Shown here: piece by piece, positions 22,261 through 34,430 of the stretch
Layout of the letters: every line of letters begins with the position of its first letter
How positions within the stretch are numbered: position 1 is the first letter of the stretch
Assembly (NCBI GenBank): GCA_936440205.1
Contig: OW387135.1
Location: 36,434,792-36,498,791, forward strand
Source of the DNA: Lepidonotus clava
Lineage: Eukaryota; Annelida; Polychaeta; Phyllodocida; Polynoidae
DNA: 64,000 nucleotides
Direction: 5' to 3'
The notes under the pieces: model-generated
Told to the model about the DNA's origin: nothing
What the model saw: only the letters and a program-made list of their open reading frames with translations
Database searches by the model: none
Position numbers and translations under genes: made by a program

Positions 22261-23640
22261 CAAACACATCTCAAATCTGACCGCACACACCTCCTTTGCT
22301 GTACACCTTCACCTTCTTAGCGCACACCTTCAACTACAACGACTAAGAACCTCTAGTTCGTACAATATTTGAATTTTGTCTTACTGCTCTCTATATAGGT
22401 CTATGGGCTTCTATAATGTACACGACCTTCCCATTGAGCCCAGCCCTCATTATAAACTTCTTTCATTCTAAGCTTGGCATACTATTAGACCGTGCCAAGG
22501 TATTTGAATGGCGATTAAGCAGCTTGCCCAAACTCAAACATTGTGTTTTATATTTCCGATTGACCTTTTCTGCTGTGGTCAAAGTTTGCTCATACAAAAG
22601 GATTGCTGTATGTTTTATACCCACCCTTGTTTGCCGGAGTGTAGACATGTAATTGAATGGCCAAATTTGAGACAGACTATCACCCAGCCTTAAGGTACTA
22701 ACAGTTTCATAGGTTCAAATATATGGTATATTCACATTTAAGCCTCTTCCGGGTTCATACACAGCTTTTAGAGATGAATATGGGAAGCGCGCCAACCGGA
22801 TCTTGGCCAAATACTATGGCAACGGGTAAGATCCATATTATCCCCACATTGCACAATCCCCTGCCGTATCAAGCTTAGCTGCCGATGAAAATTGTCACAT
22901 AGCTGTCACAATAACAGTATTTTGTATCCGAACATGGTGCATATCGATTTGATAGCTAAATAGACACAATTCAACTGACAGTTAAATCCTAGTTACCCGG
23001 AACCATATCAAGAAATACATAATATTATTACTAAAATCATTATCAATTACTGAGTTGGTTCTCTCCTTAATATACATGTTCCCCTTTTGTCTAAAAGGGT
23101 TTCAAAGAAAGGGACTATTGAATTGGACTCGTCTATTGAAACTTAGTAATAACCACAGCGCATGTACTGTGATACATCCCAACTAAGGCGAGACGGTAGT
23201 TACATATATGTATCTCACATGTTTTTATCGAAATGAACCAATGCTTCACGGTACGCATTCTATCCAATTTTAGTAAACCTCCCAATACCTTTACAATCTA
23301 TTATTGTCAGAAACGTTTAACCAGTAACCTGTGAATGTCCATAGTGAAATTAAATTAACTATTAATTAACTTTCAACAATTACAAACAAAAAACTGCAAT
23401 AGAATGATAAAATTCTTATGCAAGACTTAAACATAAGGTCGCATGACAAAATTGACAGGCCTGTGTTAGGTGAAGGTTTGGTGATTAGGTGCAAAGTGAT
23501 GGATTTGGCACGTCTGAAAAAGGGCAAAACACGGTTAATTCACTCTAAAGGCCTACCCAAGAGAACTCATTAGCAATTAATTACAAATCACGGGTCAGCC
23601 ATCGAAGACGAACGCCACCCAAATGAGAGAACACAAATTG
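22261..23640. other. Gene-free AT-rich stretch
   Basis: No coding exon, RNA or repeat recognised. Short frames only. Confidence 0.6.
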
Positions 23641-23654
23641 AATTAGGGGAGAGA

Positions 23655-23750
23655 AAGGATACAACATGGCTGCCTGCCACTCAGCGTCCGAGAGCGGATC
23701 ATGTGACCCCCGAAGGGGACCCGCGCGCCTGCGCACTGATAAATCCACCA
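23655..23750. promoter_or_regulatory. Possible promoter or regulatory block
   Basis: ACATGGCTGCC, a CATGTGAC E-box variant and CGCGCGCCTGCGCAC (NRF1-like) lie within about 95 bases, followed by GATAAATCC. Motif density only. Confidence 0.2.
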
Positions 23751-23822
23751 CGAAAGCGAGGCTAGAGTTACCATTCCACTTGTGGTTCAGAGGTCAGACA
23801 TGATTTGTTAGGATGCGTATGC

Positions 23823-24166
23823 CCTGGTATGCATTCCATAAAAATTTGGCGATAATTATCGCCAGTTAAAGCGCTTCCATAAAAGATCTGCGATACTAAA
23901 AATATTATCGCCAAGGCCTCAAATCAGTATCGCGGCGATAATTACAAAATATCGCGGTTTTAAAAATATATATTTTCACAAATATTAATATCTCAAAATA
24001 TATATATGTGACCAAGGAATAAGCCTGTAAAGTTTTAGTTTGATTGAAAAAAAATTTGAACAAAAAAAATGAAAAACAAAAATTTTATGTGGCGATAACA
24101 ATTGTTGGTATCGTGGTATTTCTTCAAACGAGATTATCGCCAAATTTTTATGGAATGCCCCCCAGG
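23823..24166. mobile_element. MITE-like non-autonomous DNA transposon, 344 bases
   Basis: Terminal inverted repeats are visible: 23831-23856 is the exact reverse complement of 24133-24158 (26 of 26), and the match resumes outside a 3-base mismatch as CCTGG/CCAGG, giving 34-base ends. The left end contains the 16-base palindrome GGCGATAATTATCGCC, and GCGATA/TATCGC recurs many times inside. The interior is AT-rich and has no transposase. No clear target site duplication is seen, so the superfamily is unassigned. Near-perfect ends suggest fairly recent insertion or selection for symmetry. Confidence 0.8.
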
Positions 24167-27100
24167 AATACAGCGATCAGGGGATGGAGAGGGTTGAGAT
24201 ATAGTTCCCAGAAGGCAGTCCTCATCTGGTAGGGACTTAATCTACAGAGCTTAACCTTTAGTTTCCTACTGGGAGAAAACGTCCCAATCTATTCCGGTCC
24301 TGTATACAGGCCTCTATATTTATTAGATGGTTTATGTCACTCACACTCCGAGCTTTATACATTTCCTAAAGTAGATTTAATGAACACATGTTAATACAGA
24401 TTTAGATGTGCGCTTCAAGGCGTGGCCAGGCCAACGTTGCCTTAACCACTTAAGTGCAGGTTAACATCTCAGGTGTTAGAGACGGTCGGGAAATCCTATG
24501 TTTAAACGCAACCCATTCTTCAGTCCACACCACCCACACAAGAAACACAGAAGCGAAATACCTTTTATCCTAGAAGGGCGCTGTTTTCGTGCATCTGCAT
24601 AAACAAAATGAATAAAACAAACATGAAAGAAATGAACCAAGACATTACAAAATCATTATGGACTTAGTGGCACAGCACCGGGACTAATAATCATATCTAA
24701 CGTCGCTGGTTCTCAAGGAAAATGTCAGCAACGCCACGTTGCTGCTTGGCAACCAGCATACACAAGAACTCTGTCCTGTGAAGGACATTGAAATTACATT
24801 TTGCCCCCATCCGAAGGAAGGCCGATACTCTCTGTGTGGCCGACCCCCAATCCCCTCTCCCGATCAGGCTGCCGCTCTGCAGGCCACCGCCGCCCAGCAA
24901 GATACAATTCAGCTCAGCAGCAAATCGAGTTTGCCTGACCTCCATTATCGCTCAGAAGTTAGTAGCGCAACCTACTGGAGTGATCATGAGCGAGTTTCGA
25001 AGACGTCTTTGAAGGCATATATAGTACGAAATAAGAGTTGCATGTTTTAACTCTGTCTGTCTTTACTTATATATACGTAGATATTATGTGCATGTTCTTA
25101 ATTCTTCAGGACTAGTTTTTAAAGCTAATTACATCCCCTTCGTCCCTTAACTCCACACGTAGTCTATTTGAAAACCTTTCAAGTAATAATTTGATTTAAG
25201 ACAATAAATTAGATGAATTACGAAAAGAAAAATAGTCCAAAAGGAGGCTTTTAAAACCACATTTACCTCGGCTCTTTCTTTTTAACCTCAAGCCAACTTG
25301 CTAAGCAGACTGCTCGTTGGGATAGTGAGTGGGTATCCAGAGGGCGCGGAAGGTGACCTGTGGGGGTGGGCCGGCCAGGGGCGGGGCCAGCCCGGAGGCG
25401 GCAGGAGGAGGCTTCCTGCCAGACGCATGCCTACCACCTTACCCGACCCACCCCGCGCCTACTTCATTTCCTTGCCCACCAGGTGGCACCAACAGACTGG
25501 CCCCTCTCCTCACCTTGCCCTTCCCCTGCCTGCCCAACTCCTACCCCTCCAGGGCCAAAAGTCTGAAGGAGAGAAGGCACTTTCCTTCGAGCAGGCCACC
25601 GGTTGAATTGTCAGCGAACACAAAGGTCACATTGCGAATACTATTTACTTTGACCTCGTTCTTATGTGAAGAAGAATATCTGGCTTTTTGGGGATTGTTT
25701 TGTGAAAAATGCCTTTAACCTTTAACATTGGATTATTTGTCAACCAATTATATAAATTATTTATGTCTTCCCAAAGCCACGTTGTCATTCATGAACTTTT
25801 AGTAATGATAACCTACAGGTAACATTTATTTAAATAGTACTTAAATTTTGTCTTTGACTGTGCGATAACGCATCAGCACTTTGCAATCTGATTTTGATAT
25901 GTTGTCAGCAGAGAGAGTGGCCTTCAAGGCAGCGGTGAAGGTGGCGCTACAGTGCGTTGCCAGGGGAATAACCTAGGGGTCTCTAGTGGGCCAGTCCGGC
26001 AGACCAAACTCAAGAATTGAAGCAGACAATTTTTGTATCCCTTAGTACCGTGAGAGTTAAGTGTAATGACTGGAAAGTAAAAACATGTTCAAGGTCTAGC
26101 GTTTTGTCGACCTCCTCCTTAAAAAAATTATGTTTGTCAAGGAAAGTCTGCAAGCTCTTTGCATGTGTTCAGAGTCATAATGATCTAACTTTTCCATGTT
26201 GTCGCCACATAAATAACACAGACACAGACGGCTAATGTTGAGCTGGGAGACATGCCAATATCCGTTAGCTACTAGAAGTTACGTCTTCAAAGCGTCATAA
26301 AATATAACCCCAAGACAAAAAGAGTTCTCACCGGCCCTGAATTAATGGGGGATGGATTGGACCAATTAAAGGCAGCAAATAAGGATCGATGTGGTCGGTT
26401 GTGGGTATGCAGCCAATAAGCCCCTGACGTGGGGGAATGGCAATACATTACAGGCAGTCTCAGGCATCAAAGTGAAGGATATTAAAAAGGAAATCCGAGG
26501 CAGTGCAGATAAAGGCATTGCAGTAAGCGGCCTTATACACATGCAGGAACACGGAAGATGGCGTTAACAACCTAATCCCTGTCTTCTCATCATGTTGGAG
26601 CCCGGACTTGGGTATAGAGAGGGGCCTGCTGCAGGGCTATATGGGCCGGGGTGGACGAGGGGTGAAGGAGGTATAAGGGGGACTCTATATGCCCCACTAC
26701 ACCGTAACTCCAGTACATCCGGCCCTCAATCCCACACTTTTTAACAAAGTGATCAGTGGCAGGGTACTGCAGGCTAGGATCCCGGTTTCTTTTCCCTGGC
26801 CCTATGAAGACTGTGTCTGATACAGTGGGGTGTTGCCTCTACCCCCCTCTCCTCTGAAACTGCCGATAAAGGGTGGGTGGCTCGGTAAGCAGGCACCCTC
26901 CCCTCCACTACCCTTACCACCCAGTGAGCCGATCATCTCTTATTCAATGCTGACCGAGCAAAAGCAACAACTATAAGTCTTAGGCAAAGGAAAACTGACG
27001 CTCCAGGAATTAGCACTTATCCACCGTGTCATAATTCCCCCACAAAAAAGGTATGGAATTTCTGCTTCCCCGCACTAAAATCTCGCCCTAAGGGTAGCTA

Positions 27101-29950
27101 AGTTTCCGTGGACTGTTTAAGGCCTGGCTTCCCTTGGGTATTAGACCTGGGTTAAATGGTAAAAGCCGAGGGATATATTGGGACGAAGCAATAAGATCTT
27201 ACCTCAGAGAATTCGAAGACGTATCGAACACATTCTGCAAGCTAAGATTCACATTGCATTTGGTCTTATGTTTATAATCATTCTACTCCTCCAAGAGCTA
27301 TTGGATATCGGTGTTTGGAAGATTAGATAAGGAAAAAGCTCAAAGACCCACATGATTCAAGGATACATTAACATCATTTTTATCCGTTTAATGAGGTTGT
27401 TACTTTTCTATTACAATAAAAATCGTTCACAGTCTACAATGAATTCATTAGTTATGTTATTGATGCAAGTTTAGTCCCTGAATATTGGATTTCAATTTGT
27501 GTCGAACTAAGTAAGGAGTACGTTTTGTCTACAATCGCCAAGTAAAATAACTAATGCGGGAAAGTTCGTGTAAACCCTTCAACATGTAGATAGCTACGAA
27601 TGTTTATGAAAGGTTCCTCATGGCAGGCAGAATGAAGCTGAATAATGCACAGAGCACGAATAAGTAGCTTCCTAAGCCTACAAAGTTACACCTCATAATA
27701 TGATTTTCTCTGCCCAGGCACGACAATCTGTCATTACTAACTAGGATTGGACGTGTCATCAGCGTGGGCTTACTTGGACGGTGTGGACAGCCTGAGCTGC
27801 CTCGGCCAGCCCCTCCCAGGCCTGGCATTTGGTCCACGCTCCGTGATGAACTGTGAGCCTAAAGGAGCAGTAGTACATCCAGATTAGGACTCATTTGGAG
27901 TGCAAAGGCGAGCAGCCATATTGCAGATCCTAACGCCCGACGGTGTGGCGGGTAATGTTACTGGTGATTAGCTGGCCGAGGGGGTGGGCCTTCTCCGATA
28001 TACCTTTTGTTAGTAAGCCTCCCGGGCTGATTTATACTCAGGTATGACATCCAGGGGAGTATAGGTCTACACTGGTACACATATGTATACATTTCCTTCG
28101 GATACCGTCAATTCTCTGGTTTGGGAGACACGGGTACATTTGGTGATTACATATTGTTTCCTGCCAACGGATAACTCAGCTCTGTGATGTGTCATTTCTT
28201 ATTGTGATATGCAAAAAAGATAATAGAAGGAGCGGGAGAAATCAATGATATGTTTATTTTACAAATTTATCTTATTTTTACACCGGCTGTTGTTTTTGTC
28301 ATGTAGCAAACAAAACAGGAGTAAGATATCAATGAAATGGTTGATAAACACAGCCTTATTCTACGTGCATGGATAAAAAGAGCATGGAAGAAATAGCCTG
28401 GGTATTTGCATTTAGCTTTCCATGAACGGCGAGACAGGAGCATTTGGGACTTCTACTTCAGAGAAAGTCCCCAGGCTCTGTGTCGCTAGTCCCAGCCAGT
28501 CGTTATACAAGCCAGGCGCCGCAATTGGGTAACCATCCGGGCGGCTTGGCAGTATGTTCTCAGCCTTCTGGGCGGTGGTGAGGGGACCGGGGCCACTGGG
28601 GGCACGCCGCTAGATATGTACACAGAAATTCATTAAACTAAACATTTCCCCGCCGCCCGCGAGTTTGTGGACTGAACATTAACTGTGGCCGTGGGATGGC
28701 GCTTCCATCGATCTGTGCAGGGAGGGGGAATACGAGGCTCTGTGGCTGTGATTCAGACTTTATATTATTCAGTCCTACACCTTTACTGTCATTTTGTATG
28801 TTGTTTTCTTTAAGGTATACTTTGCTGCTAGATGGTAGTAATTTGTGGCTGATATTTTCTTTGTTATCGTGTCTGTATAATTCATGTATTTCTCTCTTTT
28901 TAGGCTCACATTTGGACTGTCCTACTCTTTAAGGCTCTTCATTTCTATCACATACTGGATGACTATGAGTCATCAACTAGAAGACCATGAATGTAGACAA
29001 TAAACATTACAAAATATAAACAACTGCCTATCCTTTACAAATTGTTTATGTTTAGTGTTTCAGAAATATGCCTATTTCTTCTGAACTATCTAACATGAAA
29101 TTGAATAATATCCTATCCTTCTAACATTTCTTCTATAGCCATTATCACATATTGTCTACCTGAGACACATGCATTGTTTCTTTGTATCCAAGATACATTT
29201 ATTCCTCACACTGACATTTCTGAGGATAGTTAATGTTCCAGACGAATCGGCGCTGCGTAATGTTTTGCTTGGTTCTTTCCATTAATCATTTGTGCAGTTT
29301 GTCTGGTAGCTTTGCAGTTTTGCACTTTGGCAGCTGTGTTTATAGGAAACATGTTTTACTGTCAAACACATGTTTGTGTGGGTAAAAAGCAAACAATGCC
29401 ACAAAGCAGTAGTATTTGGACAAGAATTTGAGAAAGAAATCTTAATAACGGCTGCAGATTCCTGCCTCAGGTCTAACAAAAAGACATCATGAGAAACAAA
29501 CAGAATTCTGGCAACTGCTTTATGCTTTCGGGGGGGATAAAACAAGATACAAAGGATGTATGGTTACTAGACGGTCATAAAACTAGATCAGAGGAACGAA
29601 TAAATGTCAGATAGCTTTACCAGTGTAAATCCCCCGATGTCATATACTACTTACAGACATGATGCGGGTTTTACGGTACAGTTTGATCTTTTCTGTGATC
29701 TTTCATACAATGCTACGGTGCAAGGGGTGGCAGCATCGGGGGGAATGTTTGGTGGGTGGTGGCCAGGGAATATTGGCTAGAATCAGAACATCTTGCTAAC
29801 ACTGTAAATGCGGGAGCAGACTCAGTTAATGGCTAGCGATTTTTGCTCAGTGATCCTCTCCTCAGCATTGTTTGTGTCTGTGTCTGCATATTGCCTCCGC
29901 CGCTGGCGCCCCCAATCGGCAAAACACGGCACTACCCCGGCCCTGACTTT
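24167..29950. other. Gene-free stretch with mixed regulatory-looking blocks
   Basis: No gene recognised. GC-rich pyrimidine-biased sequence at about 25330-25600 accounts for the overlapping frames there. A block at 26335-26530 (GACCAATTAAAGGCAGCAAA and following) and one at 28400-28690 (octamer ATTTGCAT at 28404-28411) are non-repetitive and enhancer-like. AAGATGGCG (YY1-like) lies at 26555-26563. Confidence 0.55.
26335..26530. promoter_or_regulatory. Candidate conserved noncoding element
   Basis: Non-repetitive block rich in purine-type motifs: CAATTAA, two AAAGGCA motifs, CCAATAAG and TGACGTGG. There is no coding frame. The composition resembles enhancer-type elements; conservation cannot be judged here. 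Confidence 0.2.
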
Positions 29951-29964
29951 ATGAACGCTATCAT

Positions 29965-30015
29965 GTTCCAGCAGCTTCCGGTGGGGAGAGTCTCGCGCAT
30001 GCGCATGCACAGTGG
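29965..30015. promoter_or_regulatory. NRF1 plus ETS motif cluster
   Basis: Perfect NRF1 palindrome GCGCATGCGC at 29995-30004 overlapping a second GCGCATGC, with CTTCCGG (ETS family) at 29975-29981. This pair is typical of TATA-less promoters. No linked exon is identified. Confidence 0.35.
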
Positions 30016-31059
30016 TAGCTAGGATTTCGCTTTGGGGCATTTTTTCTCCCTTAGCGATAGATCGCTTTTTTCACATTTTTTTTATTATTCTGTGGCAGGC
30101 GGCGATCATATTCTAATATGAACAATGTTTCAAGTGGTGTATGTTGTGCAAACGTACAATGCTGCTGGCGTTTATTCAATTCAGCCATGCTGCTTCCATG
30201 GCCTACTTTTTCCTGGTTTGTTTGTACAGTATGCTATGTGGACAGACAAGCATTGTTTAAAGCCAATTTCCGACTTTAAGCGTTGAAGTAGGTACTGTTA
30301 CTCGTTGTGATCTAAATACGGGCCATTATGTGAATAACAGTGTGCAATAAACCTTCTTTATGACTACATGCTTCTTTTTATTGCAAAGTATACTAGGATC
30401 ATGACAGACATGTATGATTAGGGTTAGAACCCCAACCCCTGTGAAAGGCAAACAATGGTACGCTTTACTCCCCCAACCCTCCCTTACCATCTTGACATCG
30501 CCTACAATTTCCAGCCGGATCAGCCTTCGCCTATAGCGTTATGACCCCCCTTTCTACATTAAATTATAGCTGTGTTACAAATCTTGGGGGATTCGGACAC
30601 TTAGGCGGATTACCTTCCGGGAGGGGAGTATTCAGGTCGCGCGGAGCCCCATTACAGGAGGACTACGCCGAATGATTGCGCGCCTGGCGGGTCCCGGAGG
30701 GGCGGCCGTTCCTTGGGGGAGTCCCACGGGGGGCTGCGGGCGGCAATGTGATGGGAATCGACGGGCCGCCACTCGCACTGTCCATAAATTGGAAGACAAA
30801 TTTTAGACGGAATCCACAATGCCCAAAGGTTTGGTCGTTGAAAATGTCTGATTTATCCGCCTTCCATGTGGCCGGGGTGGATATCCCATACCCTTCTCCC
30901 TCTCTGCCCACCCCTTTCCTGCGCCGTGGGGGACATTAGAGCTATTGACTCAGAGGCCGTTGTTCTTGGCCAAGGCTAGATAAGCCCTGTGTGACCCCCC
31001 TCCCACCCGGCCATTCTCCTCCCACCCCCTTTCCCCTCCAATGTCCAACAAACCAGTCT

Positions 31060-31200
31060 GCATTATGGCTGCTAACATCAGGACACTCCGAGGTATTTCC
31101 TGGCACATTGTTCGCCGCCGAGAAAGAATGGGCCACCATCGAATTCCCATTCCAAAGCCGGGCTATCATTGGGAATTGGAAGGCTCGTGCCGATGAGCTA
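31060..31200. promoter_or_regulatory. Candidate enhancer-type element
   Basis: Within 140 bases it has CATTATGGC, CATTGTT (31106-31112, Sox-like), CATTCC (31148-31153, TEAD-like), GGGAATTGG and two ATTCCCATT/CATTGGGAATT near-palindromic words. Neighbouring pyrimidine tracts (31000-31040) are C-rich. Confidence 0.22.
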
Positions 31201-31922
31201 TTTTTTACCAGTGCCCCGCATGCCCTTTTCCCCATTTCCAATTTCCATGGATGTTCTATAAAATGGCAAAAAAGGTCAGAGAGTGCAAATAAATGAACTC
31301 CACTTTCTGTGTGGTGAACAAGGCTTGATTGAACGGTGGGCGTTTCTTAACGCAGTCGACAGCTCTCCAGCTCGTCTGTGGCCGGCTATTGAGTGCCGCT
31401 TGAACTATTTGGGTCCTCATTAGAAAATTATGAGCGACAAACAGGATTGACTTCTTTTAAACCCCATAAAAGACAAAAACGTGCTTCGGGTGTGCCAACA
31501 CAGCGATGGAACATCAAAGCCAGCCAATGGCATGTGCTCCTTCAACCTGATATTCTTGGTTAGCGCAAAAGAATATTTCTTTTGGCAAGAACATATGAGC
31601 CTGTTTCCTTCTAGGTAATATTACGCCACAAGTTGACTGACATCAGTAAGGGGAACGTGACTACATGCCACCTATGGTAATAGGGATTAAGAGGTGGGTG
31701 TTTAAAAAGGTCTGGAAGACGCGGGGGTTGTGGCACCAGCGTCCTGTAAAGGGGGCAGGTCTTGGAGTGGTTCTGAGCAGAAGGGAGCAGAGGTGAGTTG
31801 AATGGAGCCGGGGTAAGATGAATGGGCCGGACGTGGCCGACGGGGCTACTGGTGTTAGGGGATTTCCGGATGGGTCCATCGTCGGCGTGAAGGGACATGG
31901 GCGACAGCTCGCCATGTCGGGA

Positions 31923-31937
31923 GGGGGGGGGGGGGGG
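31923..31937. repeat. Poly(G) run, 15 bases
   Basis: Homopolymer in a G-rich stretch (31905-31990) that could form quadruplex structures. Confidence 0.9.
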
Positions 31938-32475
31938 TAGGCGTCAGGGGGTGGGGACATGGGGGGGACCCTGCGGTAGGGTTTGGAGGGTTTCTGATAA
32001 AAGACCCTTTAAAGGAGGACAGCTCAATGTTATCACGCAGATAACGGGAGCATACTAATGTATCACTATATGAAATGCATTTTGAGAAGCTATCCAAATA
32101 AATGAGTATGAAAAGGATACTATCCATGAATATTTGAAACTGTAAAAACAGTTGGATAGGAGATACCGTAAGTGAATTTTTCAAGAAATACGATGAAAGC
32201 TAGTGAAATAATTCACGGAGGGAACGAGAGCTGATGTTGGGAAATTAATCTAATTCTAAACTTCATTGATCCAGTTTGAAGTGCTCATGAAGTATGGATA
32301 TAATCCGCTCGTCATATTTAGAGCGATGCTGTAATACAAAGAAACCGAAGTGGTGCGGGCATACTTTAAACCTTGTGGGTGTTTTTAAGACCATGGACAA
32401 CGGCTAGGGCCTTCATCTTCCGCCCACTTTAAGTCCGCAGGTGTTCTGTGGCTGAGGGCCCAGTGTTAACTCTCC

Positions 32476-32523
32476 GAGCTGCTCACTGAACTGCTCGCCG
32501 AGTTGCTCACCGAGTTGCTCACT
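32476..32523. repeat. Four-copy 12-base tandem repeat
   Basis: Units GAGCTGCTCACT, GAACTGCTCGCC, GAGTTGCTCACC and GAGTTGCTCACT run head to tail. The first unit is identical to the unit at 12450-12473 on the opposite strand. If translated, the array would read as repeats of E-L-L-T, but no gene context supports coding. Confidence 0.85.
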
Positions 32524-34379
32524 CTCTAATCGCCCTGACAAAAATTAATACGCTGGCTGCAGAACAAGCATTTGGCGCATCTCACGGGGACCGGCGCCGT
32601 GTCGGGGATAACTGATCAGGAGCATCTAGCGAGGCTGTGAAAAAAAGAAGCATAGACTTGCACGGCCCGATTGGGAAATCAATCGGACTGGTAATCTTCT
32701 TTTCATTAGGGGACCCGTATAATTAGGCGGAGATTACAGTGAGTAGCGATGCGGGAGAGAAATATCTGGCGCTGGTCGGCCAACTACTGATTGGGCCTGA
32801 TAGGAGTTGGGGACAAACAGCTGTGGCAGACGAAGAGGGCGGGATTGAGAGGGAACTGGGCCCGGAAAGGGAGAAACACAGTGAATTCGAGGCACGAGGG
32901 ACTAGACAGACGTTGGCCAGGATCGAGACTCTGACAACACATATGGGAGCAGGTAACTATAGGTAAAGATATTAGATTTAGATTCATTTTTAAATATTGA
33001 AGAAAAAAGCGGAGTTAGTGAGCTGATATAACGTATCTGGTTGATGCTTATCGTTAAAGATAATGAAACTGTATTATCCTATAACCTAACAGCGTTACCT
33101 TATAGAAGATATAGCTATCATGATGAAGAAACAAGAATAGATATAATTATGTCGCAGCACATCTCCCTCTCCCCTGTAATCTACACCAGACGTCTGGGCC
33201 TAGGTTCGCGTTCTCCCTACATTTATAGAACTCTATATCCAGGAAGGATACAGAGAAAACTACCAAACATAGACATCAACAGCAGGGTCAGATGAGAAGA
33301 CACAGGCTGAGGACGCAGTATGAAGGAGAATAGCGCCGTCTGCTATTGTCGTCTCTGTATGAAAGTAGAGAGGATGGGACGAGGGTCTACCATGGCGGGG
33401 GTTTAGATGCAGGGTAGGGGCTGAGAGGCAGGGTGGGTGGGTGGGTGAGTAGGTGCTGGTGGCAGTGTCCTGGGGACCAAGGACGACAACCTGGGTGCAC
33501 AATATATACAGATGGCTGAATCGATACGTCATTAAAGGTGAGTCGCCGCACCTGCGCTTTGCCCACGTCCATAGCGACCAAGGACAAATGGGCCAGGTCG
33601 GGGGAGGGGATTATGAATGAACATGCTTGTCGGACCGACACCTTCCTGCCCGCTCAGCCTTTGTCCGGGTCTATCGAAAACAGACGGTGCTTCCTGAACC
33701 ACAGCCCTCTGACATTTTAGGACTTTCCTGTCAGACATAACATGATTCATGACAATCTATTTATGTGCGGCTTTTAAAACGCCGCTGTCACGTTAAACGT
33801 TTGTTTGATACAGTGAATGAGTTTTGTATTTCATTTTCTCCTCTTGAAAATAACACTTTCCACCTTTTGAAAATTCAGAAGGGGGCAAGTACACGAGCTT
33901 TCATTTGGTGCAACATTAAATTTTGGTGTGAGCTGAAATACGACGATGGCCGAGAAACAGTTTGATCTCAAGGGGAAGCAGAAGTGTCCTAGATAAAAAC
34001 CGAGTACTAAACTAAATCTGAACTTTCATTTTGGGCAATAATAAAAGCTCTTCCGGTGATCCATTAAGAGGAAAAGGAAGTTATCACCCGGATTGTTTGT
34101 TAATCAGCCAAATAATTACCCCGGGATTGTTTAATGGTAGAACGACCCAAAAAACTACAAACAAATGGGCCGATTATTCAACTAACCCCGCCTTTTTAGA
34201 CGGCGTGAGAGATCATCAGAACGATTGGCGCCACTTTGTAGAGGGCATCGTCTAGTTAGGCGAGGGAGATTAATGTGCACACCCCAACGTCGGCGTCAAG
34301 AAGAAAAAAAGACGTTTAAAAACCAGAAAAAAGGTGCTGCAGCTTAAGGGCGGGTTTTATAGCCATCACGAGGGGCACT

Positions 34380-34430
34380 CCGTGACGTGAGCATGCGCAG
34401 AAAGCCGGGAAACCCGTACTTCCGGTGATA
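34380..34430. promoter_or_regulatory. CREB, NRF1 and ETS motif cluster
   Basis: TGACGTGA (34383-34390), GCATGCGCA (34391-34399) and ACTTCCGG (34418-34425) lie within 45 bases. This triple is a strong signature of a TATA-less promoter. No adjacent first exon or splice donor is evident on either strand. Confidence 0.4.

Larger units (their letters stand above)
30051..34370. other. Gene-free stretch with several regulatory-looking blocks
   Basis: Contains a GC-rich block (30610-30780), a mixed block with Sox- and TEAD-like sites (31060-31200), a 15-base G run (31923-31937), the four-copy 12-base array (32476-32523) and a GC-rich stretch near 33540-33660. No coding exon recognised. Confidence 0.55.

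Noticed and set aside
25298-25718. Overlapping plus-strand open frames of up to 129 codons
   Set aside because: Three frames are open over the same pyrimidine-biased GC-rich tract, which is a compositional effect. No recognisable domain.
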